Shown here: positions 16,761 to 25,740 of the stretch, piece after piece
How the letters are laid out: each line of letters opens with the position of its first letter
Position numbering within the stretch: position 1 is the stretch's first letter
Source: Thermodesulfovibrionales bacterium
GTDB lineage: Bacteria > Nitrospirota > Thermodesulfovibrionia > Thermodesulfovibrionales > SM23-35
Assembly: GCA_031082155.1 (NCBI GenBank)
Contig: JAVHLL010000005.1
Location: 46,114-107,409, forward strand
Direction of reading: 5' to 3'
DNA length: 61,296 nucleotides
Program-made: the position numbers and the translations under genes
Notes under the pieces: generated by a model
Seen by the model: only the letters and a program-made list of their open reading frames with translations
Database searches by the model: none
Told to the model about the DNA's origin: nothing

Positions 16761-18648
16761 ATTCTTAACCGCTCTTCTTGCCTTTACCGGATGTATAAGC
16801 CTGGTCATCACAGGAGAAATGAACCCCTTTATGATGATCACCGGAATTGGACTTTTTCCCGGGTATTACCGGTTTCTCAAGGGTATGGAGCCTGCTCCGA
16901 AATGGGCGGTGAGCAGCTTTTCTTTTTTGACGCTGATTGTTTTTTTCTTCGACTCGTTCGTGATTTCGAACGATTCTTTCCTCGGGGTTGCGCATCTTAC
17001 CATAACCTTTCAGGTAATCAAAAGTTTTGATCTGAAGGAGCCATGGGATCACCTGCAGGTATATTTTATGGCTCTTCTCCAGTTGATCGTTGCATCGGAA
17101 CTTACCAATTCGATAGCCTTCGGAATTATCTTCCTGCTTTTCCTTGTTGCATTTGTATCCGCAATGGTGCTTTCCCACTTCGTCAAGGAGGGTACGACGG
17201 AAACAGTTCGCTTCAGTACACCGGTATTTGCTATTTCTTTGCTTGCCCTTTTTTTTACCTTTCTCTTTTTTGTTTCCCTGCCCAGGGTGTCAGGGCAAAT
17301 ATGGGGGAAAAGCCATATAAAAAGCATAAGAACAGTGGGATTTTCTGAACGGGTTGATTTTGGGTCATTCGGTGATATCAAAGCAGACCCAACTGTTATC
17401 ATGAGGGTTGAATTGTCCGATGCGGTGGAAAGGCCGTATTACTGGCGGGGGATGACGCTCAATTATTTTGACAGGACTTCCTGGGCCAACACTCTTGAAA
17501 AGGATCGTATTTACAAAGACGGAGAACTCTTTGTGATACGCTCATTCAGGAGGGAAGACGCGATCGGCCAGAAGATTTATCTCGAACCGATGGATAACGA
17601 TGTTCTGTTCGGCATGAGCGATATTGTCGCGATTGAATCGGCTGGATATTCAATGATAACGGATTCTGCCCGCTCACTGTTCCTCCCATATAAAAAAGGG
17701 AAGCGGTTCAATTATCTTGCATACAGTACCAGTGATGCAAACTCTGTTACCGAAAATAATATGCAGAGGTATCTGCAACTTCCTCCGGGAATGGAGGGTA
17801 TATCGCGGCTTGCGAAAGATATCAATGATCTCGGTGATTCAACCGATCAGAAGGCACGGAAAATAGAGCAGTATCTCATGCGTAATTATTCTTATTCACT
17901 CTCGGTACCGCAGCCTCCTGAGGGCATGAGTCCGATAGATGATTTCCTGTTCAATACGAGAAAGGGTTATTGTGAACACTATGCTACCGCCATGGTATTA
18001 ATGCTGAGAATATCGGGAATTCCCGCCCGCATCGTGACCGGTTTCTTTGGAGGAGAAACAAATGACTATGGCCAGTACATTATTGTCAGACAGAGTAATG
18101 CCCATTCATGGGTAGAAGCGGATATTGACGGGATATGGAAGAGATTCGATCCCACGCCGCCGGTATCAGAGGGTGTGACTTCGGGTATTTCACTTTTTCT
18201 CGATATGATAAGGATGAAATGGGGAAGATATATTGTTGCATTCAGTCTGTTTGACCAGAGAGAAATTGCCCGTTTCATATCGTTTCCTTTCCAAATACCT
18301 TCGATGCCAGAGATGAAAAGCCTGAGGGGGATGGTCCTTGTCATTGTGTTTGCCCTGCCGGCAGGACTGATTCTCGTCTGGGTGATAATGAAATCTCTCC
18401 GATGGACGCGGTATGGATTGGTTACAGGGTATTATCTCAGGGTGCGGGATCTAGTCAGGAAAAGAGGCGGCAAGATAACATCCTTCTCTACACCGGCTGA
18501 GGTGAAAAGTGAAGCTGCAAAAACCGGCATGAGGGGAAGGGTATCTGAATTCATAAATATATATGAGGAACACAGATTTGGCGGAAAGAGCATGACAGAA
18601 GAGGCGAGAGCGAATTATAAGGAATTATTCAGAGAGATTAATCACTAA
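16744..18648 (+). CDS. TgpA-like membrane transglutaminase
   Basis: A 634-residue protein with about six to seven N-terminal membrane helices, a periplasmic transglutaminase core and one C-terminal helix (about residues 550-570). The catalytic triad is visible: GYCEHYATAM (Cys), SNAHSWVEA (His) and RFDPTPP (Asp). A DUF4129-like cytoplasmic tail follows (FSTPAEVKSEAAK). The ATG at 16744 is chosen over 16720 because AGGG precedes it. It is the third member of the MoxR/DUF58 operon and overlaps the convergent pcm gene by 11 bases at its end. Confidence 0.93.
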   Translation: MPQIYKFLTALLAFTGCISLVITGEMNPFMMITGIGLFPGYYRFLKGMEPAPKWAVSSFSFLTLIVFFFDSFVISNDSFLGVAHLTITFQVIKSFDLKEPWDHLQVYFMALLQLIVASELTNSIAFGIIFLLFLVAFVSAMVLSHFVKEGTTETVRFSTPVFAISLLALFFTFLFFVSLPRVSGQIWGKSHIKSIRTVGFSERVDFGSFGDIKADPTVIMRVELSDAVERPYYWRGMTLNYFDRTSWANTLEKDRIYKDGELFVIRSFRREDAIGQKIYLEPMDNDVLFGMSDIVAIESAGYSMITDSARSLFLPYKKGKRFNYLAYSTSDANSVTENNMQRYLQLPPGMEGISRLAKDINDLGDSTDQKARKIEQYLMRNYSYSLSVPQPPEGMSPIDDFLFNTRKGYCEHYATAMVLMLRISGIPARIVTGFFGGETNDYGQYIIVRQSNAHSWVEADIDGIWKRFDPTPPVSEGVTSGISLFLDMIRMKWGRYIVAFSLFDQREIARFISFPFQIPSMPEMKSLRGMVLVIVFALPAGLILVWVIMKSLRWTRYGLVTGYYLRVRDLVRKRGGKITSFSTPAEVKSEAAKTGMRGRVSEFINIYEEHRFGGKSMTEEARANYKELFREINH

Positions 18649-19309
18649 ACTGCGGGTTGTCGCTGTCATCGCTACCCCAGCCGTGCCTGCCGATGAGCGG
18701 TACAAATACGCATGGGGTATGATATTCCTCTGAAAATATGCCCTTTGATTTTTTCAACCGTAACAGTTGCTGAGAGAAACGGTCCCCGACCGGTATGATA
18801 AGAATTCCCTCATCAGCGAGTTGTTCCCGCAACGGTTCAGGAATTCTCGGAGAACCGGCAGTGATGAGGATTCTGTCAAAAGGAGCCTGCTCCGGCCATC
18901 CCAACGTGCCGTCACCTGTTTTGATGTGAAGATGCGTATATCCAAGCGACTGAAATTGTTCTTCTGCACGTTGTGCGAGGAGTTCAATCCTTTCGATTGT
19001 GTAGACTTCCTTGACAAGTTCGGCAAGCACCGCTGCCTGATATCCTGAGCCTGTTCCGACTTCCAGAACTTTCTCGTCACCCCGGAGTTCGAGAAGTTCC
19101 GTCATGACTGCCACCATATACGGCTGAGAAATAGTCTGTCCCTCGCCAATTGAAAGTGCGGAATCATCATATGCAGAATTCCGGACAGGCTCAGGGATAA
19201 AGAGATGACGCGGGACTTTTTTCATGGCCCGGAGGACACGCTCGTCCCTGATACCTCTGGGGATGAGCTGGTTTCTCACCATGAATTCCCTTAAGGCATC
19301 GAAATTCAT
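18638..19309 (-). CDS. pcm: Protein-L-isoaspartate O-methyltransferase
   Basis: A 223-residue SAM-dependent enzyme that repairs isoaspartyl residues in aged proteins. Motif I is VLEVGTGSGYQAAVLAEL; the substrate region has DDSALSIGEGQTISQPYMVA; later comes FDRILITAGSPRIPEPL. It is the last gene of a surE/FAD protein/pcm operon. surE and pcm are neighbours in many proteobacteria too, both linked to stationary-phase survival. The 4-base overlap with the FAD gene suggests coupling. Confidence 0.95.
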   Translation of the reverse strand: MNFDALREFMVRNQLIPRGIRDERVLRAMKKVPRHLFIPEPVRNSAYDDSALSIGEGQTISQPYMVAVMTELLELRGDEKVLEVGTGSGYQAAVLAELVKEVYTIERIELLAQRAEEQFQSLGYTHLHIKTGDGTLGWPEQAPFDRILITAGSPRIPEPLREQLADEGILIIPVGDRFSQQLLRLKKSKGIFSEEYHTPCVFVPLIGRHGWGSDDSDNPQFSD

Positions 19310-20691
19310 GCGCGCATCCTTCTCGCTATTTCCCGTGCAGCAACAATACCTGAGGCAGAAGCCTGGATTAGTCCCCTGCTCACTCCTGCCCCGTCACCGA
19401 TTGCAAAGAGGTTCCGTATATCTGTTTCGAGAGAACCGGAAAGTTTCGGGAGAATTGAATAGAATTTGACCTCGGCGCCGTAGAGAAGCGTGTCGGCGGA
19501 ATTTACCCCCGGAGCGATCCCGTCGAGCGCTTCGAGCATTTCAAGAATATCTGTGATATGACGATAGGGCATGACAAAACTCAGATCACCCGGTGTAGAG
19601 TCCTTTAATGTGGGGACTACGCTTCCCTGCGAAATCCTGTGGTGGGTAGAGCGCCTCCCCATACGAAGGTCGCCGAGACGCTGGAGGATTACCCCTTTGC
19701 CGAGGAGATTCGCAAGCCCTGCAATATAGCTTCCGTACAAAATCGGATCGTCAAAAGGCTCCGTAAAGAAGGTGCTTACCAGGAGAGCAAAGTTTGTATT
19801 CCGCGAACTCCCATTTGCATAGCTGTGACCGTTTACCGTCCATATCCCTTTAAGGTACTCTTTTACCACTTCACCGTTCGGGTTTACACAGAAAGTCCGT
19901 ACTTTATCCTGAAAGGTTTTTGAGTGATAAATAAGTTTGGGTTCGTAGGTGATACGGGAAAGATGTTCAAAGACTGAAGCAGGCACTTCCACTCTCACAC
20001 CGATATCTACCGGGTTTTTCAGGAGCTGAAGTCGCAGCCGTTTCATTTCTGATTCGAGCCATCTTGAACCTTCACGTCCGGGCGCAAGCACTACAAAATC
20101 AGAATGATATTTCGTCCCGTCTTTCAAGCTTATGCCGGCAACTTTTCCCCTCCGGGTTATTATCTTCCCAGCTTCTGATCCGAACCGGACATCGGTTTTT
20201 CCCGAGAGGGCATCCTTCATATTCTTTAATACCGTTATGCAGCGGTCGGTTCCGATATGGCGTATTCTGGAAGGTATCAGTTCAAGGTTCTGTTCCGCGG
20301 CGCGCGCTGCCAGGCGCTCTATCTCTGCTGCGTCTCCGCCGTAGAGTTCGCCGGGCGCACCATACTGTACATAGAGTGCATCAACGTAAGAAAGGAGAGA
20401 GACGAGGTTTTCATTTGTCACATAACGGGAAAGGAATCCTCCGATTTTGGGTGAGAGCGTAAGTTTCCCGTCGCTGTATGCTCCGGCGCCGCCCCATCCG
20501 CTCAGAAGCGCGCATTCTCTGCATGCCTTGCAGGAGACGTCCCTTGTCTTCATGGGACATACCCTGTGTTCTATGTCCCTGCCTTTCTCCACGATGAGGA
20601 TTTTTGGCGTCCCGATTTCTTTCAGCAGTTCAAAGGCTGAAAATATTCCCGCGGGACCCGAACCTATAATTATGACATCGTATTTTTCCAT
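19306..20691 (-). CDS. FAD-dependent dehydrogenase (COG2509 type)
   Basis: A 461-residue flavoprotein. The N-terminal dinucleotide-binding motif is IIGSGPAGIFSAFELL. A Cys-rich segment follows (CPMKTRDVSCKACRECALLSGWGGAGAYSDGK) and a C-terminal FAD motif reads NLFAIGDGAGVSRGLIQASASG. This is the architecture of uncharacterised COG2509-type dehydrogenases. The C-x6-C-x2-C-x2-C group near residues 46-58 may bind metal or be redox-active. The substrate is unknown. It lies between surE and pcm, 1 base after surE. Confidence 0.88.
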   Translation of the reverse strand: MEKYDVIIIGSGPAGIFSAFELLKEIGTPKILIVEKGRDIEHRVCPMKTRDVSCKACRECALLSGWGGAGAYSDGKLTLSPKIGGFLSRYVTNENLVSLLSYVDALYVQYGAPGELYGGDAAEIERLAARAAEQNLELIPSRIRHIGTDRCITVLKNMKDALSGKTDVRFGSEAGKIITRRGKVAGISLKDGTKYHSDFVVLAPGREGSRWLESEMKRLRLQLLKNPVDIGVRVEVPASVFEHLSRITYEPKLIYHSKTFQDKVRTFCVNPNGEVVKEYLKGIWTVNGHSYANGSSRNTNFALLVSTFFTEPFDDPILYGSYIAGLANLLGKGVILQRLGDLRMGRRSTHHRISQGSVVPTLKDSTPGDLSFVMPYRHITDILEMLEALDGIAPGVNSADTLLYGAEVKFYSILPKLSGSLETDIRNLFAIGDGAGVSRGLIQASASGIVAAREIARRMRA

Positions 20692-20692
20692 G

Positions 20693-21454
20693 TTATGCCA
20701 TGAACTTCAGGCGATCCTTGAGGAAACTGAGCGCCTTATAATTGGTGAGGTCGAGATGAAGAGGCGTAACCGAGACGCAGTTGTCCTGAATAGCCTTGAT
20801 ATCGGTATCTTCACCGTGTTCCCAGAATGGCTGTCCTCCCCCGATCCAGAAATGTTTCTCGCCATGGGGGCTGAAGGTCTCCTGAACCGAGTTGTCGTAA
20901 ACCCGCTTTCCCTGCCTCGTAAATCTGATACCCATGATGTCCTGCAGGGAGAGGTTCGGAACATTCACATTCAATAAGGTGTCATAGGGGAGGGAATGAT
21001 CAAGGATATACTGACCGATTTCAAGGGCAATCTTTGCGGCGCTCTCGAAGTGAAAGGTCGAATGGTCTTTCTCTAAAAAAAGAGAGACTGCGAATGCAGG
21101 GATGCCCATGATCGTGCTCTCTATGGCAGCAGACACAGTCCCTGAATAGGTGATATCATCGCCCAGATTTGCTCCTTTATTTATCCCTGATACGATAAAC
21201 GTGGGACGTTCAGGGAGTATTTTGTTTATCCCTATTGCCACACAATCCGTCGGGGTGCCGTTCAGACTGAAGACGCGCTCCCTGAGTTTCTCGGCACGCA
21301 GGGGACGGTGCATCGTGAGCGCATGGCTCACCGCGCTTCTTTCCCTGTCAGGTGCTACGATATACGCGGTGCCGATTTCCCGTATCGCGTCGAAGAGAGT
21401 AAGCAGTCCGGGAGAATGAACTCCGTCATCATTGGTAACAAGAATCAGGGCCAT
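20693..21454 (-). CDS. surE: 5'/3'-nucleotidase SurE
   Basis: A 253-residue metal-dependent nucleotidase/exopolyphosphatase. The N-terminal motif ILVTNDDGVHSPG carries the metal-binding DD pair, and SGINKGANLGDDITYSGTVSAAIE carries the conserved NxG segment. It is the first gene of the operon with the FAD protein and pcm. No ribosome binding site precedes the ATG, but a good promoter ends only eight bases before it, so the mRNA may be almost leaderless. Confidence 0.96.
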   Translation of the reverse strand: MALILVTNDDGVHSPGLLTLFDAIREIGTAYIVAPDRERSAVSHALTMHRPLRAEKLRERVFSLNGTPTDCVAIGINKILPERPTFIVSGINKGANLGDDITYSGTVSAAIESTIMGIPAFAVSLFLEKDHSTFHFESAAKIALEIGQYILDHSLPYDTLLNVNVPNLSLQDIMGIRFTRQGKRVYDNSVQETFSPHGEKHFWIGGGQPFWEHGEDTDIKAIQDNCVSVTPLHLDLTNYKALSFLKDRLKFMA

Positions 21455-21462
21455 ATTTTATT

Positions 21463-21491
21463 CTATCAAATTAAAGTTTATTCAGTGTCAA
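21463..21491 (-). promoter_or_regulatory. Promoter of surE, near-leaderless
   Basis: On the minus strand TTGACA (21486-21491) and TGATAG (21463-21468) are separated by 17 bases. The surE ATG begins eight bases after the -10 box, so the 5' untranslated region would be at most a few bases. Confidence 0.65.
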
Positions 21492-21672
21492 TGGTTTCTG
21501 GAAAAGAACTGGATTATCTGGTCAAGGTGGATATAGGAAGAATGAATGCGGGTATCTGGAATGCGAGTCTGCAAAAAACGAGGGCGTTTCTTTCCCTGGA
21601 AAAAACCGGGTATGAGCGAGACTGCTGTTACACCCGTGAGTGTTTTTAAATCTGTGAGCACCACGGGTTAAG

Positions 21673-21695
21673 ATGCCCTGAGTCTCTCAGGGCAT
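21673..21695. terminator. Strong hairpin downstream of the H1-like gene
   Basis: A 10-bp perfect stem ATGCCCTGAG (21673-21682) with CTCAGGGCAT (21686-21695) and a 3-base loop, 22 bases after the stop of the small basic protein. There is no proper T-run (CTTAACC follows on the minus strand), so it may stabilise the 3' end or be an imperfect terminator. The surrounding gap 21455-21716 shows no other supported gene. Confidence 0.5.
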
Positions 21696-21716
21696 GGTTC
21701 ATTCGGTACGTGAAAT

Positions 21717-21866
21717 CTATATTTTCTTTTTTATCTTTTTCGCCGTCTTGGTGACTGTCTTTTTAACCGCCTTTACCTTTTTGGCAACCGTCTTCTTTAA
21801 GGTTTTGGCTTCTTTGTTTACTTTCTTTTTGACCGCTTTTACTGCCTTCGCAATTTTTGTAGCCAT
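21717..21866 (-). CDS. Small Lys/Ala-rich histone H1-like protein
   Basis: A 49-residue protein, MATKIAKAVKAVKKKVNKEA and onward, with repeated (K)KxVKAVKK and (A)KKTVTKTAKK units and a C-terminal KKIKKKI. It is made almost only of Lys, Ala, Val and Thr, as in bacterial histone-H1-like C-terminal domains. A perfect AAAGGAGG lies seven bases before the ATG, which strongly supports translation. It probably binds DNA or RNA non-specifically as a nucleoid protein; that is inference from composition. It lies upstream of the surE operon on the same strand, with a hairpin behind it. Confidence 0.82.
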   Translation of the reverse strand: MATKIAKAVKAVKKKVNKEAKTLKKTVAKKVKAVKKTVTKTAKKIKKKI

Positions 21867-21992
21867 TATATCCTCCTTTTATGCATAAGAATGCTTAAAT
21901 ATTATACTGATGAATTGGAGGAATTGCATTGAAAAAAGAACGAACTGCGAAATAAGGACAGATTTGAAAATTCTGCACAAGCAGATTCGGAA

Positions 21993-23582
21993 TCATCGCT
22001 TCTTTCTGTCCATCTTTTTCGCAAGCTGGATCTTTACTTTTCTCCCTTTCATCATGCGGTTATTGATCGAAGCAATGACTCTGTCCGCGAGGTTTGCCGC
22101 GACTTCCACGAAGCTGAAAGTATCGAACAGGACGATGTTGCCTATCTTCCCTGAGGGTATGCCTGCTTCAGAGGATATCGACCTTACAATGTCGCCGACA
22201 TTGAGGTTGTCTTTTCTCCCGACTGTCATAAAGAGCCTTACGTAATCCCTTTTTGTATCAGGATGAGCCATACTTATCTCTCTTATGTCCTCAACCTCGG
22301 TCTTGCCGAAGAGCAGGCTTAATGCCGCTGCAATGACATCCTCGGGGGAATGTTCTTCCAGGAGCCTGCCGACAAGAGGATAGTAATCCGTATGTTCTCT
22401 GCCTTTCATCGTCTCTTCCAGTGTACCCGCAATTACGTTTTCCCTTGCTTTTTTGACCTGTTCCTTTGTCGGGAGCTTCGCCTTTTGAATAACCGTCCTG
22501 GCAGCTTTTTCGATAAGCCGCAGATGGCGATATTCCCGGGGCGTAACAAAAGTGATGGCGATTCCCGACTTACCCGCTCTTCCGGTTCTGCCGATCCGGT
22601 GGATATAGCCTTCGGGGTCCTGAGGGATGCTATAATTGATGACGTGAGACACATCGGGAATGTCGAGGCCGCGTGCGGCAACATCTGTCGCCACGAGGGT
22701 ATCGATTTCGCCTTTCTTGAACTTGCGCATCATTTCATCCCTGTGCGACTGGGTGAAGTCCCCGTGGATTGCGCCCGCCAGGTATCCCATCTGCATGAGC
22801 TGACCCGAGACGTCATCCACTTCTTTTTTTGTACGGCAGAAGATAAGCGTCAGTGAAGGGCCCTCGACATCCATAAGGCGGGTAAGCGCCTTAATTTTGT
22901 CCTCTTCCCTCACTTCGTAAAAGGCCTGTTTTATTGCAGTTACAACCATCGCCGATGCATCGACGCGGATATGCTTCGGCTTGTTCATATAGTGCCTGGA
23001 AATATTGAGGACCTCTGTCGGCATAGTAGCGGAAAAAAGCATGGTCTGCCGTTCTCCGGGGACTTCCCGGAGGATAGTCTCGATATCTTCGATGAAGCCC
23101 ATATTGAGCATTTCGTCTGCCTCGTCGAGGACGACTATTCTGATATCTTTCAGGACGAGAGATTTGCGCCGGATGTGGTCTATTACGCGGCCCGGCGTAC
23201 CGACGATGATATCAACGCCCTTGCGCAGATTTTTGAGCTGGACCTCTATGGCCTGGCCGCCGTAAACCGGCAGGGCAAAGACCCCTTTTGCAGCGCCGAT
23301 CCTGTTGATTTCCTGTGACACCTGTACTGCAAGCTCCCTTGTAGGGCACAGGATGATGGCATAGGGAAATTTGCCGCCTTCCCTCGGCTTGAGCTCGATT
23401 ATCGGGATACCGAACGCGGCTGTTTTCCCGGTACCTGTCTGAGCCTGTCCGATGAGGTCTTTTCCCTTGAGGGCAGGGGGGATGGCGATCTTCTGTATAG
23501 GGGTCGGTTCCTCAAAACCCATGTTGGAAAGAGCGGTTACGATCTGATCTGAAATACCAAATTCTGAAAAGTTAGTGTGCAT
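21993..23582 (-). CDS. DEAD-box ATP-dependent RNA helicase with DbpA-type RNA-binding tail
   Basis: A 529-residue helicase of the DeaD/CsdA group. It has a Q motif (FSEFGISDQIV...EPTPIQ), Walker A AQTGTGKT, VLDEADEML, SAT, and HRIGRTGRAGKSG in the second RecA domain (about residues 210-365). The C-terminal 75 residues form the DbpA RNA-binding RRM-like domain (RLFMTVGRKDNLNVGDIV), followed by a basic KKMDRKKR. Its expected role is ribosome assembly or mRNA unwinding in the cold. AAGGAGG lies 12 bases before the ATG, which is rather far. It is 46 bases behind glnA and may be read through from it. Confidence 0.95.
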   Translation of the reverse strand: MHTNFSEFGISDQIVTALSNMGFEEPTPIQKIAIPPALKGKDLIGQAQTGTGKTAAFGIPIIELKPREGGKFPYAIILCPTRELAVQVSQEINRIGAAKGVFALPVYGGQAIEVQLKNLRKGVDIIVGTPGRVIDHIRRKSLVLKDIRIVVLDEADEMLNMGFIEDIETILREVPGERQTMLFSATMPTEVLNISRHYMNKPKHIRVDASAMVVTAIKQAFYEVREEDKIKALTRLMDVEGPSLTLIFCRTKKEVDDVSGQLMQMGYLAGAIHGDFTQSHRDEMMRKFKKGEIDTLVATDVAARGLDIPDVSHVINYSIPQDPEGYIHRIGRTGRAGKSGIAITFVTPREYRHLRLIEKAARTVIQKAKLPTKEQVKKARENVIAGTLEETMKGREHTDYYPLVGRLLEEHSPEDVIAAALSLLFGKTEVEDIREISMAHPDTKRDYVRLFMTVGRKDNLNVGDIVRSISSEAGIPSGKIGNIVLFDTFSFVEVAANLADRVIASINNRMMKGRKVKIQLAKKMDRKKR

Positions 23583-23628
23583 CGTGCGAAATAACCTCCT
23601 TTGCGTGCTCGTTCATTTTTCCCAAATC

Positions 23629-24984
23629 TTACAGAACCGGCAGATACTTTTTAATTTCGAAGGAGTGGATCTGTATCCGGTAATCGTCCCACTCGACCTT
23701 CTTGCTCGCGATGAACTGTTCAAAGATATGGTCCCCGAGGGTCTCTCTCAGGAGGTCGCTTTCCTCTGCACATTCGATAGCCCTGTTCAGGCTTCCGGGG
23801 AGACAGTCGATATTCATATTTTTTCTTTCCTCGGGAGAAAGGTGATAGACATCGGTTTCAATAGGCTCCGGCAGGGTATATCCCCTTTCGACGCCTTTCA
23901 GTCCGGCATTCAGCATACAGGAGAAGGCAAGATACGGATTGCATGCAGGGTCGGGGGAACGAAGTTCGAGTCTGGTAGCTGTTTCCTTGCCGGGTTTGTA
24001 AAGAGGCACCCTGACAAGGGTTGATCTGTTACGTCGTGCCCAGCATATGTATACTGGTGCTTCATAGCCCGGCACAAGGCGTTTATAGGAATTTACCCAC
24101 TGGTTCAGAATGAGCGTGAATTCCTTCACATGGGTAAGGAGTCCGGCGATGTATTTTTTCGCGGTATCGGAGAGGAAATACGGGTCTTTCGGGTCGAAGA
24201 ATGCATTCCGGTTTCCCTTGAACAGAGACTGATGAACATGCATGCCGCTCCCGTTTTGACCGAATATGGGTTTCGGCATGAAGGTCGCATAGACATTATA
24301 CTGTTTCGCTATCTCTTTGACGATTATCCGGTAGGTCATCACAATATCAGCCATGGTGAGCGCATCTTCATACCGCAGATCTATCTCATGCTGCGAATGG
24401 GCGACTTCGTGATGTGAATATTCAACCTTTATCCCCATGGATTCAAGGGCGAGTATTGTGTCGCGGCGCAGGTCTTCGGCAGCATCCAAAGGGTAATCGA
24501 AATACCCTCCTTCATCGAGTGTTTCCGTAGCCTTGTCCGTTTTAAAATAGAAGTACTCGAGTTCCGGTCCGATGTAAAAGGTATACCCCTTCTTTTTTGC
24601 CTTTTCGAGGTTCAGTTTCAGAATATATCGCGGATCTCCCTTATAGGGTGAACCGTCCGGTTCATAAATATCACAGAACATTCTGCCGACGGCGCTTTCC
24701 TTGGGTCTCCAGGGGAGTATAACAAACGTGGAGGGATCAGGCCGGGCGATCATGTCACTTTCATCAATCCGGGCAAAGCCCTTGATTGACGACCCGTCAA
24801 AGCCCATTCCTTCATCAAAGGCAAATCCCAGTTCCTCGACAGGTACCGCAAAACTCTTTAACTGTCCATGGATGTCTGAAAACCAGAGCCTGATGAATTT
24901 TACATTATGTTTCCTGACTAATTCCATGACATCCTTTTTGTCCCTTGGTTTCTTTGTGGCCTTCTGCATTTTAACCCTTTCCAT
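23629..24984 (-). CDS. glnA: Glutamine synthetase, type I (alpha-like)
   Basis: A 451-residue enzyme assimilating ammonia into glutamine. It has MGFDGSSIKGFARIDESD, a metal-ligand helix GPELEYFYF, and NGSGMHVHQS for ATP and glutamate. The length and the region around Tyr380 (DVYHLSPEE instead of NLYDLPPEE) match the GSI-alpha subgroup, which usually lacks adenylylation control, although glnE lies just upstream. AAAGGGGGTAACT precedes the ATG at 24984; a second in-frame ATG at 24969 also has a site. It is cotranscribed with the amidotransferase gene (63-base gap). Confidence 0.95.
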   Translation of the reverse strand: MERVKMQKATKKPRDKKDVMELVRKHNVKFIRLWFSDIHGQLKSFAVPVEELGFAFDEGMGFDGSSIKGFARIDESDMIARPDPSTFVILPWRPKESAVGRMFCDIYEPDGSPYKGDPRYILKLNLEKAKKKGYTFYIGPELEYFYFKTDKATETLDEGGYFDYPLDAAEDLRRDTILALESMGIKVEYSHHEVAHSQHEIDLRYEDALTMADIVMTYRIIVKEIAKQYNVYATFMPKPIFGQNGSGMHVHQSLFKGNRNAFFDPKDPYFLSDTAKKYIAGLLTHVKEFTLILNQWVNSYKRLVPGYEAPVYICWARRNRSTLVRVPLYKPGKETATRLELRSPDPACNPYLAFSCMLNAGLKGVERGYTLPEPIETDVYHLSPEERKNMNIDCLPGSLNRAIECAEESDLLRETLGDHIFEQFIASKKVEWDDYRIQIHSFEIKKYLPVL

Positions 24985-25047
24985 AGTTACCCCCTTTTCT
25001 GCATTTCCAGAGAAAAATCCTGCGACAAGGCAGATGATACCCTTCTT

Positions 25048-25740
25048 TCATTTACTGAAGAATTCCTTATAGAAGTTCATAGCCCTTCCATGATACTCGT
25101 CAAAAATGCTTTCAGTCTCTCTGATGATTTTGTCATATTCAGGTATGTCCCTGAACCAGTCGGCAATCATTTCTTGCGAAACTTCGATATGGAACTGGAA
25201 TCCGTAAACCTTGTCCCCGTATCGGAATGCCTGATTCCTGTACATTGAAGAACTTGCGAGAAGCACTGCTCCCGGGGGGAGATCGAAAGTGTCTCCGTGC
25301 CAGTGCAGTACCTTGAATTTTCTCCAGAAATCCCCCACGTGCGGATGCATGGCGAGCTTCCGCATACATTGATCTTTCAGCCCTTCACCGGTAAGTTCAA
25401 CCGGAAGCCAGCCGATTTCTTTTCCAGTACCCGGGTATACCTCAGCGCCGAGGCAGTATGCGATCATCTGTGAGCCGAGACAGATGCCGAGCACTTTCAT
25501 ATTCCTGTTGATCGCTTCCCGTATGAGGCGTGAACAGGATACAAGGTGTGGATACTGTTCCATTTCGTAAACGCCCATGGGACCGCCGAGGATTATGAGC
25601 GCACTGTATTTATCAAGAGAAGGGGGTGTCTCTCCGGATTCAAGTTCAACAAGAGTGAACGGGATTTTCTTATGCTTGAAAAACCCGGCAAGGGTCCCCG
25701 GACCTTCCGATGCTATATTCTTAATGACGAGGACCGGCAT
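25048..25740 (-). CDS. Class I glutamine amidotransferase (GMP-synthase-like)
   Basis: About 230 residues with a complete catalytic triad: Cys in GICLGSQMIAY (nucleophile elbow), and His and Glu in GFQFHIEVS. This stand-alone domain is related to GuaA glutaminase and to glutathione/gamma-glutamyl hydrolase-like proteins (COG0518). The substrate is unknown; the position between glnE and glnA points to nitrogen metabolism. The frame extends to 25755, but the ATG at 25740 (MPVLVIKNIASEG) gives the family start. It overlaps the glnE 3' end by 20 bases. Confidence 0.88.
   Translation of the reverse strand: MPVLVIKNIASEGPGTLAGFFKHKKIPFTLVELESGETPPSLDKYSALIILGGPMGVYEMEQYPHLVSCSRLIREAINRNMKVLGICLGSQMIAYCLGAEVYPGTGKEIGWLPVELTGEGLKDQCMRKLAMHPHVGDFWRKFKVLHWHGDTFDLPPGAVLLASSSMYRNQAFRYGDKVYGFQFHIEVSQEMIADWFRDIPEYDKIIRETESIFDEYHGRAMNFYKEFFSK

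Noticed and set aside
21490-21648. 52-codon plus-strand frame between surE and the H1-like gene
   Set aside because: It overlaps the surE promoter, lacks a ribosome binding site and has no family features.
21694-21888. Hydrophobic Phe-rich frame on the plus strand
   Set aside because: It is the antisense of the Lys-rich H1-like gene, whose perfect ribosome binding site decides the strand.
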